NCBI GenBank assembly: GCA_017473115.1
Contig: JAFUNC010000011.1
Span: 1-64,000 of the forward strand
Source: Lachnospiraceae bacterium
Lineage (GTDB): Bacteria; Bacillota; Clostridia; Lachnospirales; Lachnospiraceae
Length of the DNA: 64,000 nucleotides
Reading direction: 5' to 3'
Notes under the pieces: generated by a model
What the model was told of the DNA's origin: nothing
Seen by the model: the letters and a program-made list of their open reading frames with translations, nothing else
Databases searched by the model: none
Translations under genes and position numbers: made by a program
Shown here: in pieces, positions 26,335-34,783 of the stretch
Position numbering within the stretch: the first letter of the stretch is position 1
How the letters are laid out: each line of letters opens with the position of its first letter

Positions 26335-26364
26335 TTGTAAACAGAATATGCTGTAAGGTAGAAT
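26335..26364 (+). promoter_or_regulatory. Possible promoter of rep
   Basis: TTGTAA at 26335-26340 and TAGAAT at 26359-26364 are 18 bases apart, 22 bases before the rep start. The -35 match is moderate. Confidence 0.4.
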
Positions 26365-26386
26365 TATTTTGTGAGGAGGCGCAGAT

Positions 26387-27355
26387 ATGGCAGATCATTT
26401 TAAACTGGATATGACAAACAGAAGTACCCGTATTACCATTTTTAAAGATGTTAGTGACAATTTTGCCGAGGAATATCGTGAAATATTATCGGGTGGCAGC
26501 AATCAGGAAACAAATGCGACTAATGAACCTATGACCCCTGCAATGGAAACTGTATTCAGTGAGATTGGGAAAGCAAAATCTGAGGAAGCAGAAATTTCTG
26601 CTGATGCTGATGCAAAGCCAAAAAGAAAATCTCCTAATACTGATAATGGTGAACTTGCGAGAAAGTACGCTGTTTACAATTATAAGAAACGATTGAACAG
26701 ACGCTCCGAACAATTCCGTACAGATGCTTATATGAATTTCAAAGTTCCTAATGTTCAATTTGTAACATTGACTTTTGACCCCAGAACATTTGAAGGTGCA
26801 AATGATTTGGATATCTGCCACAATGCATTCAAGAAATTCATACAACGCATTAGATACGATTATGATAATTTTGTTTATGTCGCATCCTTCAGCAGACAGA
26901 AAGAGACAAACAACTGGCATTATCACATGCTTTGCAATTTTGATACCGAAGTCCGCAACAAGTACATTCAGGACAAGTGGTCTTATGGTATGGTAGAATC
27001 CTCACCGATTACATCTAATTCCGAGTTGCAGTCCTGCATTTCTTACTGTATTGATAATATGTATGAAGTCGCTTGGAATGATTTGCATGCAGAAAAAGGC
27101 TATTTAAAAAGCAAAGGTTTGATTAAGCGTGTTACATACCGATCTTGGAAAGATGACGAAGCAGATGATGCATATTTTTATTTAAGTCAAATTATAAACA
27201 GTACTGATAAACCACTAGACCAAAGCAGTAAGTCGGTCACAAACCTTTTTGACCAAGAAGTTATGATTAGCAAAAAAATATCTCATAAAGTTTTCCCAGA
27301 ACTTTTTGATAATGCGAAAGTTGCGACACTTAAAAAGCGTAATAAGAAAAAATAG
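26387..27355 (+). CDS. HUH-type rolling-circle replication initiator (Rep)
   Basis: The 322-residue protein shows the three motifs of HUH Rep proteins: FVTLTFDPRTFEG around residue 126 (motif 1), NNWHYHMLCNF around residue 176 (motif 2, metal-binding His-x-His), and CISYCIDNMYE around residue 219 with candidate catalytic tyrosines (motif 3). The first 85 residues are low-complexity and acidic; the tail is basic (KKRNKKK). It would nick one strand at an origin and stay linked to the 5' end. GAGGAGG lies before the ATG. It is the only DNA-transfer or replication gene in the element. Confidence 0.8.
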   Translation: MADHFKLDMTNRSTRITIFKDVSDNFAEEYREILSGGSNQETNATNEPMTPAMETVFSEIGKAKSEEAEISADADAKPKRKSPNTDNGELARKYAVYNYKKRLNRRSEQFRTDAYMNFKVPNVQFVTLTFDPRTFEGANDLDICHNAFKKFIQRIRYDYDNFVYVASFSRQKETNNWHYHMLCNFDTEVRNKYIQDKWSYGMVESSPITSNSELQSCISYCIDNMYEVAWNDLHAEKGYLKSKGLIKRVTYRSWKDDEADDAYFYLSQIINSTDKPLDQSSKSVTNLFDQEVMISKKISHKVFPELFDNAKVATLKKRNKKK

Positions 27356-27472
27356 TGTGTGTTTAACTATATAATAGTACGAATAAGACGAAAGAAATAA
27401 AGCATAAACCTTTTCCCAAAATGATTTTAATAAATAATTTTAAGCAAAAAAATAACACCTAATGGTGTTTTG

Positions 27473-29059
27473 TTATGGGGTGAGTTGGGATTGGGAGAGG
27501 TTGTAGTTTGCATTTAGGGTGCCGTTGCCTTTCTCTAGGAGTACATAGAGATATTTGTGGGTGGGGTCACACTCAACTAAACCAGTATCTGTACCACTCT
27601 CTTGTATGTGACCTGGGACACTTGATTCCCATGTAGGTCCTTGAATGGAGAGATTTTGTTGGGATGCAATCTTCCATGCGACTACTGTATACTCTGATTC
27701 GTCCTCAATTAATATTTGATTGTGTACATTGGAACGATGGGTGGTGTCTACGTGAACTAATTGGTTGGTGATTGAATTACGGTCACGATAGGTTTTGATG
27801 ATTGTGTAGGTACCTGTGGATTCGTTGGGTGGGTCGTGAGGTGCTGGTTGTTCGGGTTCGTTGCAGGTGGTTTGGGATGAGCCATCTGGTGTGAATGCTA
27901 ACATCGCTAACATACCAATTGAATATGTTGATATTGTAGCATCATCGTGACATTTCTTTACTGCATTCGGTCCGTGAGGCCAAAGGGTAAAGTTTGCATT
28001 TGCACAAACTGTAGAACCTGTTGGGATAAACGATGCTATTTGAGCACCTTTACGGTAATAATTTGCACCAGAGTCTGATATTGTATAACCTGCTCGCAAA
28101 TCTCTTTTATGCGTTTGTAATTCAGAAAAATAACTCGCTACCATCTTGGGAGTACCTGCATAGGTATCACCTATTAAATGAAATTGTTTAATGTATATTG
28201 GGTCTTCATATATGTCATGTTGAAGTGCATTATGCAAATCTATAAGTATAGTGCCAGGTATATAGGTTCCTGGTCGTGTATAGTAGTCATAAGTACCAAT
28301 ATAATAATCTAATAAATCAGCTAAATCTGAACTCATACCTGTATCATCATAAGATGGATATGTCGTTATACGTGTTCTAATATTACGAAGACGTTTTATT
28401 GTGTTTGATAGAGTTTCATCTTTTATAGTATCATAGGTTATGGTGTCTTCTGCACGGTATTGACAAAATTGGTTTGCAACGATGGGTTCGACTACGAGGA
28501 TGATTTCTTCGTTGGTGAAGCGTTGGGCTACTGCTGAACCCCATAAAGTCTGTACCAGTGCAATACCTTTAGTGCCTGCGCCCATAGGCGTTCTAAGCCA
28601 GTCTTTGATTTCATTTAGGTTGGATGATGTTGTATTCTTGATTAAACCACCGCCATAGGCTGTTGCGGCTTCACCTGCCCAAGGTATCAATCCATTTTCC
28701 CATGTAGTAACTTCAGGATATCGGTTGTATTTGTCTTGAGCATGAAGTTCGTAGTTTGACATTTGTGTCTTACAATAATAAGCCTTGGGAGTGGTGCCGG
28801 CGACGGGACCACCACCGTTTCGTTCTAGTAGGTAAATGAGAACACCTTGACCTTTATAACCTGCGCCAATTGCACAAGTAGAGTACCATTTGCCACCTGA
28901 ACCGGGTATATTTACATCGGCTACTGTTTCAGCATCTATTACTACCCTGTCATCAGCATAAACTGTGAGTGGTTCTAGCAAAATGGGTGCTATCATAACT
29001 GTGATTAATAGAGTTATGATAGTTATTTTAAACTTTGAAATGCGTGTTGATGATTTCAT
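27473..29059 (-). CDS. Large exported protein of the element
   Basis: The 528-residue protein has a classical signal peptide (residues 9-35, ending TVYADD). The mature part carries several cysteines (CAIGAGYKG, YYCKTQM, NQFCQYRAEDT) and a proline-rich linker near residue 405 (EQPAPHDPPNE). A C-terminal beta domain follows, starting TYTIIKTYRDRNS. No enzymatic motif or anchor is visible. It may be a secreted or surface-attached structural protein. It is the largest gene of the element and starts behind AGGAGGCAAGCAAC. A weak CACC/GGTG hairpin at 27452-27469 lies past its stop. Confidence 0.65.
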   Translation of the reverse strand: MKSSTRISKFKITIITLLITVMIAPILLEPLTVYADDRVVIDAETVADVNIPGSGGKWYSTCAIGAGYKGQGVLIYLLERNGGGPVAGTTPKAYYCKTQMSNYELHAQDKYNRYPEVTTWENGLIPWAGEAATAYGGGLIKNTTSSNLNEIKDWLRTPMGAGTKGIALVQTLWGSAVAQRFTNEEIILVVEPIVANQFCQYRAEDTITYDTIKDETLSNTIKRLRNIRTRITTYPSYDDTGMSSDLADLLDYYIGTYDYYTRPGTYIPGTILIDLHNALQHDIYEDPIYIKQFHLIGDTYAGTPKMVASYFSELQTHKRDLRAGYTISDSGANYYRKGAQIASFIPTGSTVCANANFTLWPHGPNAVKKCHDDATISTYSIGMLAMLAFTPDGSSQTTCNEPEQPAPHDPPNESTGTYTIIKTYRDRNSITNQLVHVDTTHRSNVHNQILIEDESEYTVVAWKIASQQNLSIQGPTWESSVPGHIQESGTDTGLVECDPTHKYLYVLLEKGNGTLNANYNLSQSQLTP

Positions 29060-29134
29060 GTTGCTTGCCTCCTATTTAAAAATTTCTTAAAAAATAAAAA
29101 TAAATTCTATACTATTTAAAGAAGTGCATGAAAA

Positions 29135-29165
29135 AAGGATGCTCATTGTTACAAAAAGCATCCTT
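29135..29165 (-). terminator. Terminator of the DUF3791/DUF3990 operon
   Basis: A nine-bp stem (AAGGATGCT with AGCATCCTT) lies seven bases past the stop at 29172 and runs into a T-run on the minus strand. Confidence 0.8.
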
Positions 29166-29171
29166 ATATAT

Positions 29172-29414
29172 TTATATTTTCATCCAATTTTCAATATTAC
29201 CTTCCAATTCACTTTTAAGCATATCTGAAATATATTCTTTAGACTCACAAAAAAGTTTTGTGTTTTTGTCATTTAATGTTTCATAGGTTACTGTTTTCAT
29301 CAATATTTGTAATGCTTGTTCTGAAGTACACTTTTTATACTGCTGTATATATCTTACCAAATAAAATGTCAATGTTTGTATTGATTTTGCTATACTTACT
29401 TCGTCTGCTTTCAT
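29172..29414 (-). CDS. Small protein following the DUF3990 gene
   Basis: The 80-residue helical protein starts MKADEVSIAKSIQTLTFYL and includes RYIQQYKKCTSEQALQILM. Size and layout resemble DUF3791-type partner proteins, but the match is weak. Its ATG overlaps the stop of the ADP-ribosyltransferase-like gene (ATGA), so it is translationally coupled to it. It is the third gene of a toxin-antitoxin-like unit, possibly a second antitoxin or accessory protein. Confidence 0.55.
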   Translation of the reverse strand: MKADEVSIAKSIQTLTFYLVRYIQQYKKCTSEQALQILMKTVTYETLNDKNTKLFCESKEYISDMLKSELEGNIENWMKI

Positions 29415-29968
29415 ACAATAATCTCCCTCTTTATCTTATCAAATTTTAATGTATTCGTAGCCTTTTTGTTTGCAAAAAAATATTGCTTAGGTAATTTTTC
29501 CGGTTTTAATTCAGAAATCAACCTTTCTAATATTTCATCACTGTAATTATTCCTTATTAGTTCAGGCTCATACTGATTTATAATTGTTGTTGTTTCCTCG
29601 TCAGCAGTTGGTCCAATCACTATATCATAATTATGACAAGTAAACTCTGATTTTCTGTTCATCAATATAAATTTAACCCATTCCACATCCGCTGTTTTAA
29701 ATATCTTTACATTGAGTCCCGTCATATTTTCTGAAAAAATTAAATTGTATCTATATGCATCAAATATTTCTTTTTTGTATCCAGGATTCCTCGCAATAAT
29801 TTTAGCTTGTTTTGCAATTTTTATTCTTTTATTACGTTTTGCAATACTTTCAGCATGCTCTTTTCTTGCTGTAGCATAAAAGCCTCTACCAAAATCCTTG
29901 TACCCTTTTCCCTTTGATGTATCTATAACATCGAACTTTTCTGTTGTTCCATGATACAATGGTTTCAC
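29411..29968 (-). CDS. DUF3990 ADP-ribosyltransferase-like protein
   Basis: The 185-residue protein opens KPLYHGTTEKFDVIDTSKG and continues KDFGRGFYATARKEHAE, the two hallmarks of DUF3990, a family with an ART-like fold. The YHGTT and GRGFYATA parts correspond to NAD-binding strands of such enzymes. The second half is basic and helical. A toxin that modifies a cell component is a reasonable guess; the target is unknown. The GTG start overlaps the stop of the DUF3791 gene and has AGGAGGT nine bases upstream. Confidence 0.75.
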   Translation of the reverse strand: MKPLYHGTTEKFDVIDTSKGKGYKDFGRGFYATARKEHAESIAKRNKRIKIAKQAKIIARNPGYKKEIFDAYRYNLIFSENMTGLNVKIFKTADVEWVKFILMNRKSEFTCHNYDIVIGPTADEETTTIINQYEPELIRNNYSDEILERLISELKPEKLPKQYFFANKKATNTLKFDKIKREIIV

Positions 29969-30189
29969 TTTATTGTACCTCCTTGAATTTTAATATATTC
30001 TTCAAGTTCATCTACTATTCCCTGATTTCCTGTTGAGTTAAATAACTCATAACATGTATCTATATAACTTAACAAATCATACTCTTTAAATAAATCACTC
30101 AATTGTTGTAGATTTAATTTCCAACTTTTCACCAATATAGGTATTAATGTTATTTGCATATTTAATACTGCATCTGCTCTTGAACTCAT
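29965..30189 (-). CDS. DUF3791-type protein, probable antitoxin-like partner
   Basis: The 74-residue protein contains KLNLQQLSDLFKEYDLLSYI and ELFNSTGNQGIVDELEEYI, which matches the DUF3791 pattern. DUF3791 genes are often paired with DUF3990 genes. It is the first gene of a three-gene overlapping operon. The neutralising role is inferred from the pairing. The ATG has AGGAAGGATG upstream. Confidence 0.7.
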   Translation of the reverse strand: MSSRADAVLNMQITLIPILVKSWKLNLQQLSDLFKEYDLLSYIDTCYELFNSTGNQGIVDELEEYIKIQGGTIK

Positions 30190-30441
30190 TTATTTCACAT
30201 CCTTCCTCATTTTATTATAATCAACTTTATTATACCGCAGAACCTTGGAAATTACAAATCAGTGTAGCGTTGAGTTTAAATTTTTCTCTTAAAATTTTAT
30301 TCGGATGTTTTGTGCATTTTAATTATATGTTTGGTTTAGTTTCTAACTGAATCTGTTGATTTAGAAATGTTGATGTGAATATGAGTACTGTTGATGCGCA
30401 ACCCATTAAGTGAGTTGCAATGATTACCAGTTGCTATTCTA

Positions 30442-30487
30442 GAAAATGAAGATGCTTTCCCGTCCGTGAGAAAGCATCTTCATTTTC
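30442..30487. terminator. Bidirectional-type hairpin terminator
   Basis: An 18-bp perfect stem: GAAAATGAAGATGCTTTC (30442-30459) pairs with its complement at 30470-30487 across a 10-base loop. It lies 16 bases past the SLH gene stop. The remaining stretch 30190-30441 holds no gene that I can support. Confidence 0.85.
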
Positions 30488-30503
30488 TTAACATATGTCA
30501 AAT

Positions 30504-32054
30504 TTACATTGAACCCGGAATCACTTCATCTGCTGGTATTAATGGTGTTATAGGGGCATCACCACCACCAAGGTTAGGATCTTCATTACCACCTGAGTTA
30601 GAACCACTATTTGAACCACTGTTACCACCGCCTGAGTTAGAGCCACCACCGCTAGGATAAGGATTCTGATTGTGTGCCCAGTTTAATACTATTTCATTAA
30701 ACTCTGCTTCTGTCTTAATGTTGTTTACTTCTTCTTCAGTGAGTCCAACGGTATCAATAAGGAACTGTCTATCTTGGTCACTGATTTGATAACCTTCCTC
30801 TGTACTACCAGTGATGTCTTCTTCTACATAACCGGTGTCTTCTTCTGTGATTTCGACTTCTTCTGGGTCACCTTCGGCCGCGATTGAATCATTGTCGTTG
30901 GGGTTGGTGTTTTCATCTACTACTGCATCTTCGGGGTCTTCGTAGCCGGTGATGGTGCCTTGGTTGTAGTTAAACACTTCAATGCTGGTTTCCTGCATGA
31001 GTGCGGATACAAGAAGTTCTACTGCTTCTGCTTTGGTGATTCCTTCATCCCATCGGGTTTCACTGTTGATAATTCCCATTTGTTCTGCTAAAACTAATGC
31101 TTTGTACATATCTGTGGGAACGCCTTGGTCTGGATTCTGAATTGCATAAACTAATTCATAGGATTTCCAATATTCCTTTGCTACGCCATCTTCTATGAAA
31201 TTCTGTGCCGTTGCAATATCTCCACCATCTATACAATCACTTAAGTTTGCAGTACTTAAATCAACATTTGCTAACTCATTAGGGAAGTAATGATTCATAA
31301 GCATATAAACAACTTCTCCTCTGGTAATTGTACCGTTTGCGGTCATATTATTTAATGATTTGGATTCAATATCAAGGTAACTGCTATCGGCTACTTCCTG
31401 TGCATAGATGTTTAGTTCGTTGTTTCCGACTGCAGTTGCAAATGCGGTGTCGGCTTCTAATTCCTGTACCGGTGTTTCTGCTCTGGTTACCATTGACATA
31501 AACTCTAATCTGGTGAGTGTGCTGTCTGCGTTACAGTAGTTTGGAGTTGCATCGGGTAACAGATTAAAATATCCATTGATACCCATGTAATATGCTTTCA
31601 TTTCTTCTTCAGCATCAAGGTCTGCATATTGACTCATAGATGCTTCGGCTAATTCTAATAAACTATCCTCATCTTCCATAAGTTTTACAAATGCTCTGTT
31701 ATGTAATGCCATTTGCAAGGTGTTGTTGTTATTGTTGACACCTGTAACATCTACATAAAGCACACCGTTTTTACCTGTTTCGGTGTTGATAATACCTAAT
31801 ATATCATCCCATTCGGAACGCAAGGTATCATTTGTAGTAAGAGATGCAAGTTCTTCCCATGTTATGGATTCTTCGGTACCTTGTTCTTCATTGATTGGTA
31901 CCGCGACCTCAATTTCAATTTGGTCGCCTTGGTTTATCATCTCCAGTAATTCAGATTGATTTGCGGCCGCACACCCCATTAATTGACTTGCAATGATAAC
32001 AAGTGTAAGTGTTGGAATTGCAAAACGCTTTACTTTCATAAACTTGCCTGACAT
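30504..32054 (-). CDS. SLH-domain lipoprotein of the element
   Basis: The 516-residue protein starts MSGKFMKVKRFAIP, with a lipoprotein signal ending in the lipobox QLMGC. The mature part has three regions resembling S-layer-homology repeats (LTRLEFMSMVTRAE, ITRGEVVYMLMNHYFP, ITKAEAVELLVSALM), which attach proteins to cell-wall polymers. An acidic linker follows (around 385-430), then a Gly/Ser/Asn-rich tail (SGGGSNSGGGNSGSN). Start chosen from AGGAGGTC eight bases before ATG 32054. An exported cargo protein on a small element suggests that it changes the host surface. Confidence 0.75.
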   Translation of the reverse strand: MSGKFMKVKRFAIPTLTLVIIASQLMGCAAANQSELLEMINQGDQIEIEVAVPINEEQGTEESITWEELASLTTNDTLRSEWDDILGIINTETGKNGVLYVDVTGVNNNNNTLQMALHNRAFVKLMEDEDSLLELAEASMSQYADLDAEEEMKAYYMGINGYFNLLPDATPNYCNADSTLTRLEFMSMVTRAETPVQELEADTAFATAVGNNELNIYAQEVADSSYLDIESKSLNNMTANGTITRGEVVYMLMNHYFPNELANVDLSTANLSDCIDGGDIATAQNFIEDGVAKEYWKSYELVYAIQNPDQGVPTDMYKALVLAEQMGIINSETRWDEGITKAEAVELLVSALMQETSIEVFNYNQGTITGYEDPEDAVVDENTNPNDNDSIAAEGDPEEVEITEEDTGYVEEDITGSTEEGYQISDQDRQFLIDTVGLTEEEVNNIKTEAEFNEIVLNWAHNQNPYPSGGGSNSGGGNSGSNSGSNSGGNEDPNLGGGDAPITPLIPADEVIPGSM

Positions 32055-32176
32055 ATTTTTAGACCTCCTATTTGTCAAAATGTAGGAGGGCATCTGCTGA
32101 CGCCCTCTAATGAAAAATTTAAAATTAAAATATATTTAATTACATTTTATTTGAACGCTATTTTTTATGTTATGCA

Positions 32177-32560
32177 TCAATTTCTTAGTGACAATAAAAA
32201 TCCCAGTATTGTAGCAACAGAAGCGGCTATACCTATAATGCCTGCAATAACTTTACCTGCTTTTTTATATTTACTTATGTCATCAGATACACATTCCTTT
32301 GTGCTACTTCTTTCTTTATCTGCAACTTCTATGTACTGCGCCCCAGAAATAGTTGGTTTATAATCTTTTTCTATATATTGAAAATGCATTAATATTTCAA
32401 GAATGGAATCTACTTCATCTTCTAAGATTGAATACTTTTCCCAAGCCTCATGATAAAAGTCATCTATGGTTGATTCTTGATTTTCAATATCTCTATACTT
32501 TTCACAAAGCAATCTTAATATATCTTCCTGCTCTGTCGTTAATTGTTGTGTTGTACCCAC
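32177..32560 (-). CDS. Tail-anchored protein with helical N-terminal domain
   Basis: The 127-residue protein has a helical, acidic N-terminal part that may form a small winged-helix-like domain (LTTEQEDILRLLCEKY.. ISGAQYIEVAD) and a single C-terminal hydrophobic helix (residues 103-123) ending LSLRN. It is probably anchored in the membrane with the rest in the cytosol. No family is recognised. The GTG start has GGAGGATAAAGAGA in front, the ribosome-site phrase typical of this element. Confidence 0.5.
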   Translation of the reverse strand: MGTTQQLTTEQEDILRLLCEKYRDIENQESTIDDFYHEAWEKYSILEDEVDSILEILMHFQYIEKDYKPTISGAQYIEVADKERSSTKECVSDDISKYKKAGKVIAGIIGIAASVATILGFLLSLRN

Positions 32561-32689
32561 TCTCTTTATCCTCCAGTATTTTTTATAATTATATCGTCTT
32601 TTAGCAAAGTTTGCAATGCTTTTAGCATACTTCTACTGTCCTAAAGACAATATAAATACTGTAGAATTAAATAAATGGAGGTATTGGCT

Positions 32690-32983
32690 ATGATTTATGG
32701 TTTAGGTGAACGATTACTGGAACAAAGAATGCTTAAGAACTTATCACAAAAAGAAGTTGCCGATGCTATCAGTGTATCTCCTTCCATTGTTTCCAATTAT
32801 GAGCGTTCCGAACGTGTTCCCAGTTTAGAAATTCTTATGTCGCTGGCCCGGTTATACCAATGCTCCACTGATTATTTACTTGGTTTTGAAAAGATTGAGA
32901 CTGATAAGCAATTAGATGTTTCGATGTTGAATGATGAACAGAAAATATTACTACAACATTTCTTATATGGTTTAAGAAAATAA
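32690..32983 (+). CDS. Xre-family (HTH_3) transcriptional regulator
   Basis: The 97-residue protein has a Cro/CI-type helix-turn-helix at residues 5-60: RMLKNLSQKEVADAISVSPS and IVSNYERSERVPSLE. It ends with LLQHFLYGLRK. It probably represses genes of the element. The sequence TTCTAC..GTAGAA around 32630-32666 just upstream is an imperfect inverted repeat that could be its operator. Start chosen from GGAGG about eight bases before ATG 32690. Confidence 0.85.
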   Translation: MIYGLGERLLEQRMLKNLSQKEVADAISVSPSIVSNYERSERVPSLEILMSLARLYQCSTDYLLGFEKIETDKQLDVSMLNDEQKILLQHFLYGLRK

Positions 32984-33005
32984 CCTCTGCAATTATGCAG
33001 AGGTT
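32982..33005 (+). terminator. Terminator of the first Xre regulator
   Basis: Nine-bp stem AACCTCTGC with GCAGAGGTT, six-base loop, followed by TTCTG. It overlaps the stop codon region of the gene. The T-run is short. Confidence 0.65.
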
Positions 33006-33660
33006 TTCTGCTATAAATGAAATAACCTTCCGTGCATTTAAACACAGAAGGCTATTTCCAGCGGTTTTTTATGAAAGTATATTTATATAAAGGCTTCTTT
33101 TGAGCGGAGCCGCCTTTATCAAATTAAATAAATTATACTACTTTTGATTCTTATGTATAAAAATTGGCGCCAAAATTAATATCGGTGACTGTATCGGCAA
33201 CATTATTCTTTCATTTCGCATTTTATGGTTCTGAAATTCAAAAATATGGTCTTTTGATACATCAAATTTTTTCCATAAAATTTGAAACTTAAGTGCTACC
33301 ATCTCTTTTTGACCGAATGCAATAGTTGAAATTAGACCAATGCAGTGAAAAATCATTCTGGAGTCGGATTGAAAAATTTTACCCATCCTCCAATTTACCA
33401 ATTAAAAAATACAATTTTATAATAATGCTGGAACATTATCCATGCATTTGGAATGCAGATTGATTTTTACATAATGCGGTCTGGTTGCGGCCACTATGAA
33501 AACCATTCCGTGCATCCTCGGATTTTAACTCAATGCAGACACCAGTGGTACACAATTAAAATTGTGTATCACTCAGGACTACCTTTTATCCCCCTGCTAT
33601 GGAAATCACTTTTTCGGTAGAAATTGTTGTCATTTCCACTGTAAAACTTTCCAACATGCT
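33006..33660. other. Non-coding tract between the two Xre regulators
   Basis: No gene is supported here. The tract holds a GAAGG-type hairpin near 33025-33051, an ATAAAGGC/GCCTTTAT hairpin near 33090-33119 and a near-palindrome at 33545-33572. A frame of 87 codons on the minus strand (33138-33401) lacks convincing protein character. The density of inverted repeats between two regulators suggests operator or RNA structure. Confidence 0.4.
33545..33572. promoter_or_regulatory. Operator-like near-palindrome
   Basis: GTG-g-TACACAAT-taaa-ATTGTGTA-t-CAC: 28 bases with 11 of 12 arm pairs matched. It stands between two Xre-family regulator genes, the usual place for a repressor binding site, but could also be an RNA hairpin. 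Confidence 0.45.
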
Positions 33661-33690
33661 ATTTTGTTGTATTTTGTTGCATTTTGTTAT
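33661..33690. repeat. Three tandem 10-base repeats upstream of a regulator gene
   Basis: ATTTTGTTGT, ATTTTGTTGC and ATTTTGTTAT follow one another without gaps, in step with one helical turn. They end 25 bases before the -35 box of the second Xre regulator. They look like stacked binding sites (operator or iteron) and share TTTTGTTAT with the spacer of the promoter that follows. Confidence 0.6.
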
Positions 33691-33715
33691 GTTTGCGTTT
33701 TTAACTTTTATCCTG

Positions 33716-33744
33716 TTGACTTTTCCCTTTTGTTATGATATTAT
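33716..33744 (+). promoter_or_regulatory. Sigma-A-type promoter of the second Xre regulator
   Basis: TTGACT (33716-33721) and TATTAT (33739-33744) are separated by 17 bases. Transcription would begin near 33751, just before the start codon at 33767, so an earlier in-frame start is unlikely. Confidence 0.7.
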
Positions 33745-33766
33745 AACATCAAAGGATGGTAAACAT

Positions 33767-34291
33767 ATGAATAATTTAAAAAGCATACGTGAAATTTATG
33801 GCATCACCCAAGATGAAATTGCAACTGCAATAAATGTTAATCGTGCAACAATTTCTAATTGGGAAAACAGTGATGAAAAGCGTGCTTCAAATGCAAATTT
33901 AGAAAAGTTATCTCTTTTCTATGGTATCGGTCCAGAATATTTCTATGAACAAGATTTGGATGATGATGCACGGGAACTGCTTATTGATAATGCAAAACGC
34001 CAAAGAGAATTGGAATCTCAAAATGATACCCATCTTAATAAGGCTGAAGAATTTCATCAATTATTATCAAGCATTACTTTTGATGAAGCAATTCGAGATT
34101 ACATGATGGCGATGAAAATATTCCTTACCACTCTTGATGAAGGTTCTCTTGAAAAACTTCAAACTGCTCTTATCATTAATCAAAAAATGGGAAAGCGTTT
34201 GGAAACAGAAATTGATTTAAAGGCCAAAGAACAAAAAGCTAATGAATCTTCTCTATCAGATTTACTTGATAGTTTTACAACAAAGCAATAA
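33767..34291 (+). CDS. Xre-family regulator with long C-terminal domain
   Basis: The 174-residue protein has a Cro/CI-like helix-turn-helix at residues 4-58 (REIYGITQDEIATAINVNRA, TISNWENSDEK) and a helical, charged C-terminal domain that may mediate oligomerisation. The ATG lies behind AAAGGATGG. With the first regulator at 32690 it makes a plus-strand regulatory pair in a mostly minus-strand element, a pattern typical of lysogeny-type switches. The tandem repeats and palindrome upstream are candidate sites of action. Confidence 0.8.
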   Translation: MNNLKSIREIYGITQDEIATAINVNRATISNWENSDEKRASNANLEKLSLFYGIGPEYFYEQDLDDDARELLIDNAKRQRELESQNDTHLNKAEEFHQLLSSITFDEAIRDYMMAMKIFLTTLDEGSLEKLQTALIINQKMGKRLETEIDLKAKEQKANESSLSDLLDSFTTKQ

Positions 34292-34558
34292 CTATTTCAA
34301 AAGAAAAAGACCTTGACGGAGTACATACTGTATCCAACAAGACCTTTTCAAAATCTGGCACATTACTGAATAAGTGTACCAAACCCTAGACAAGTTTGAT
34401 TTTACCTCATTTAGTTTTGCGCGTCAACAGTTTTTGGCATATCTATGTTTGGAAAGGAGATGCACAATTACAAAAACACTGCTCTTTTGATTTAGTTTTA
34501 TTATAAATGTCACTGTAAACTAAATTTTAGGTGTTTAAAACACTAATGAGGTAAAAAA

Positions 34559-34771
34559 ATGAAACATTATTATATTAACGAAAACACATTTAATCCCAAT
34601 AGTAACAATGAAGTTCATAGTGAAGATTGTAGATATCTTCCTACTCCTGCGAACCGTACTTATCTTGGCTATTTCAGTAATGGTAAAGACGCAGTATCTG
34701 CCGCAAAGGCTAAAGGATATACAAAGGCTGATGGTTGCCTTCACTGTTGTCCCGAAGCACATAGAGGATAG
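34559..34771 (+). CDS. Small His/Cys protein paired with a DUF2188 gene
   Basis: The 70-residue protein contains NNEVHSEDCRYLP, LGYFSNGKDAVSAAKAKGY and a C-terminal cluster DGCLHCCPEAH, suggesting a small metal-binding fold. I recall genes of this kind next to DUF2188 genes in many bacteria, and here the neighbour lies 12 bases downstream. The ATG has GAGG about nine bases upstream. The function is unknown. The 267 bases before it (34292-34558) hold no gene that I can support. Confidence 0.65.
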   Translation: MKHYYINENTFNPNSNNEVHSEDCRYLPTPANRTYLGYFSNGKDAVSAAKAKGYTKADGCLHCCPEAHRG

Positions 34772-34783
34772 GAGGAATACATT

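Noticed and set aside
33138-33401. An 87-codon minus-strand frame between the two Xre regulators
   Set aside because: It overlaps a hairpin-rich non-coding tract, starts at TTG, and its product (many Ile, Phe, Lys, no domain pattern) does not look like a real protein.
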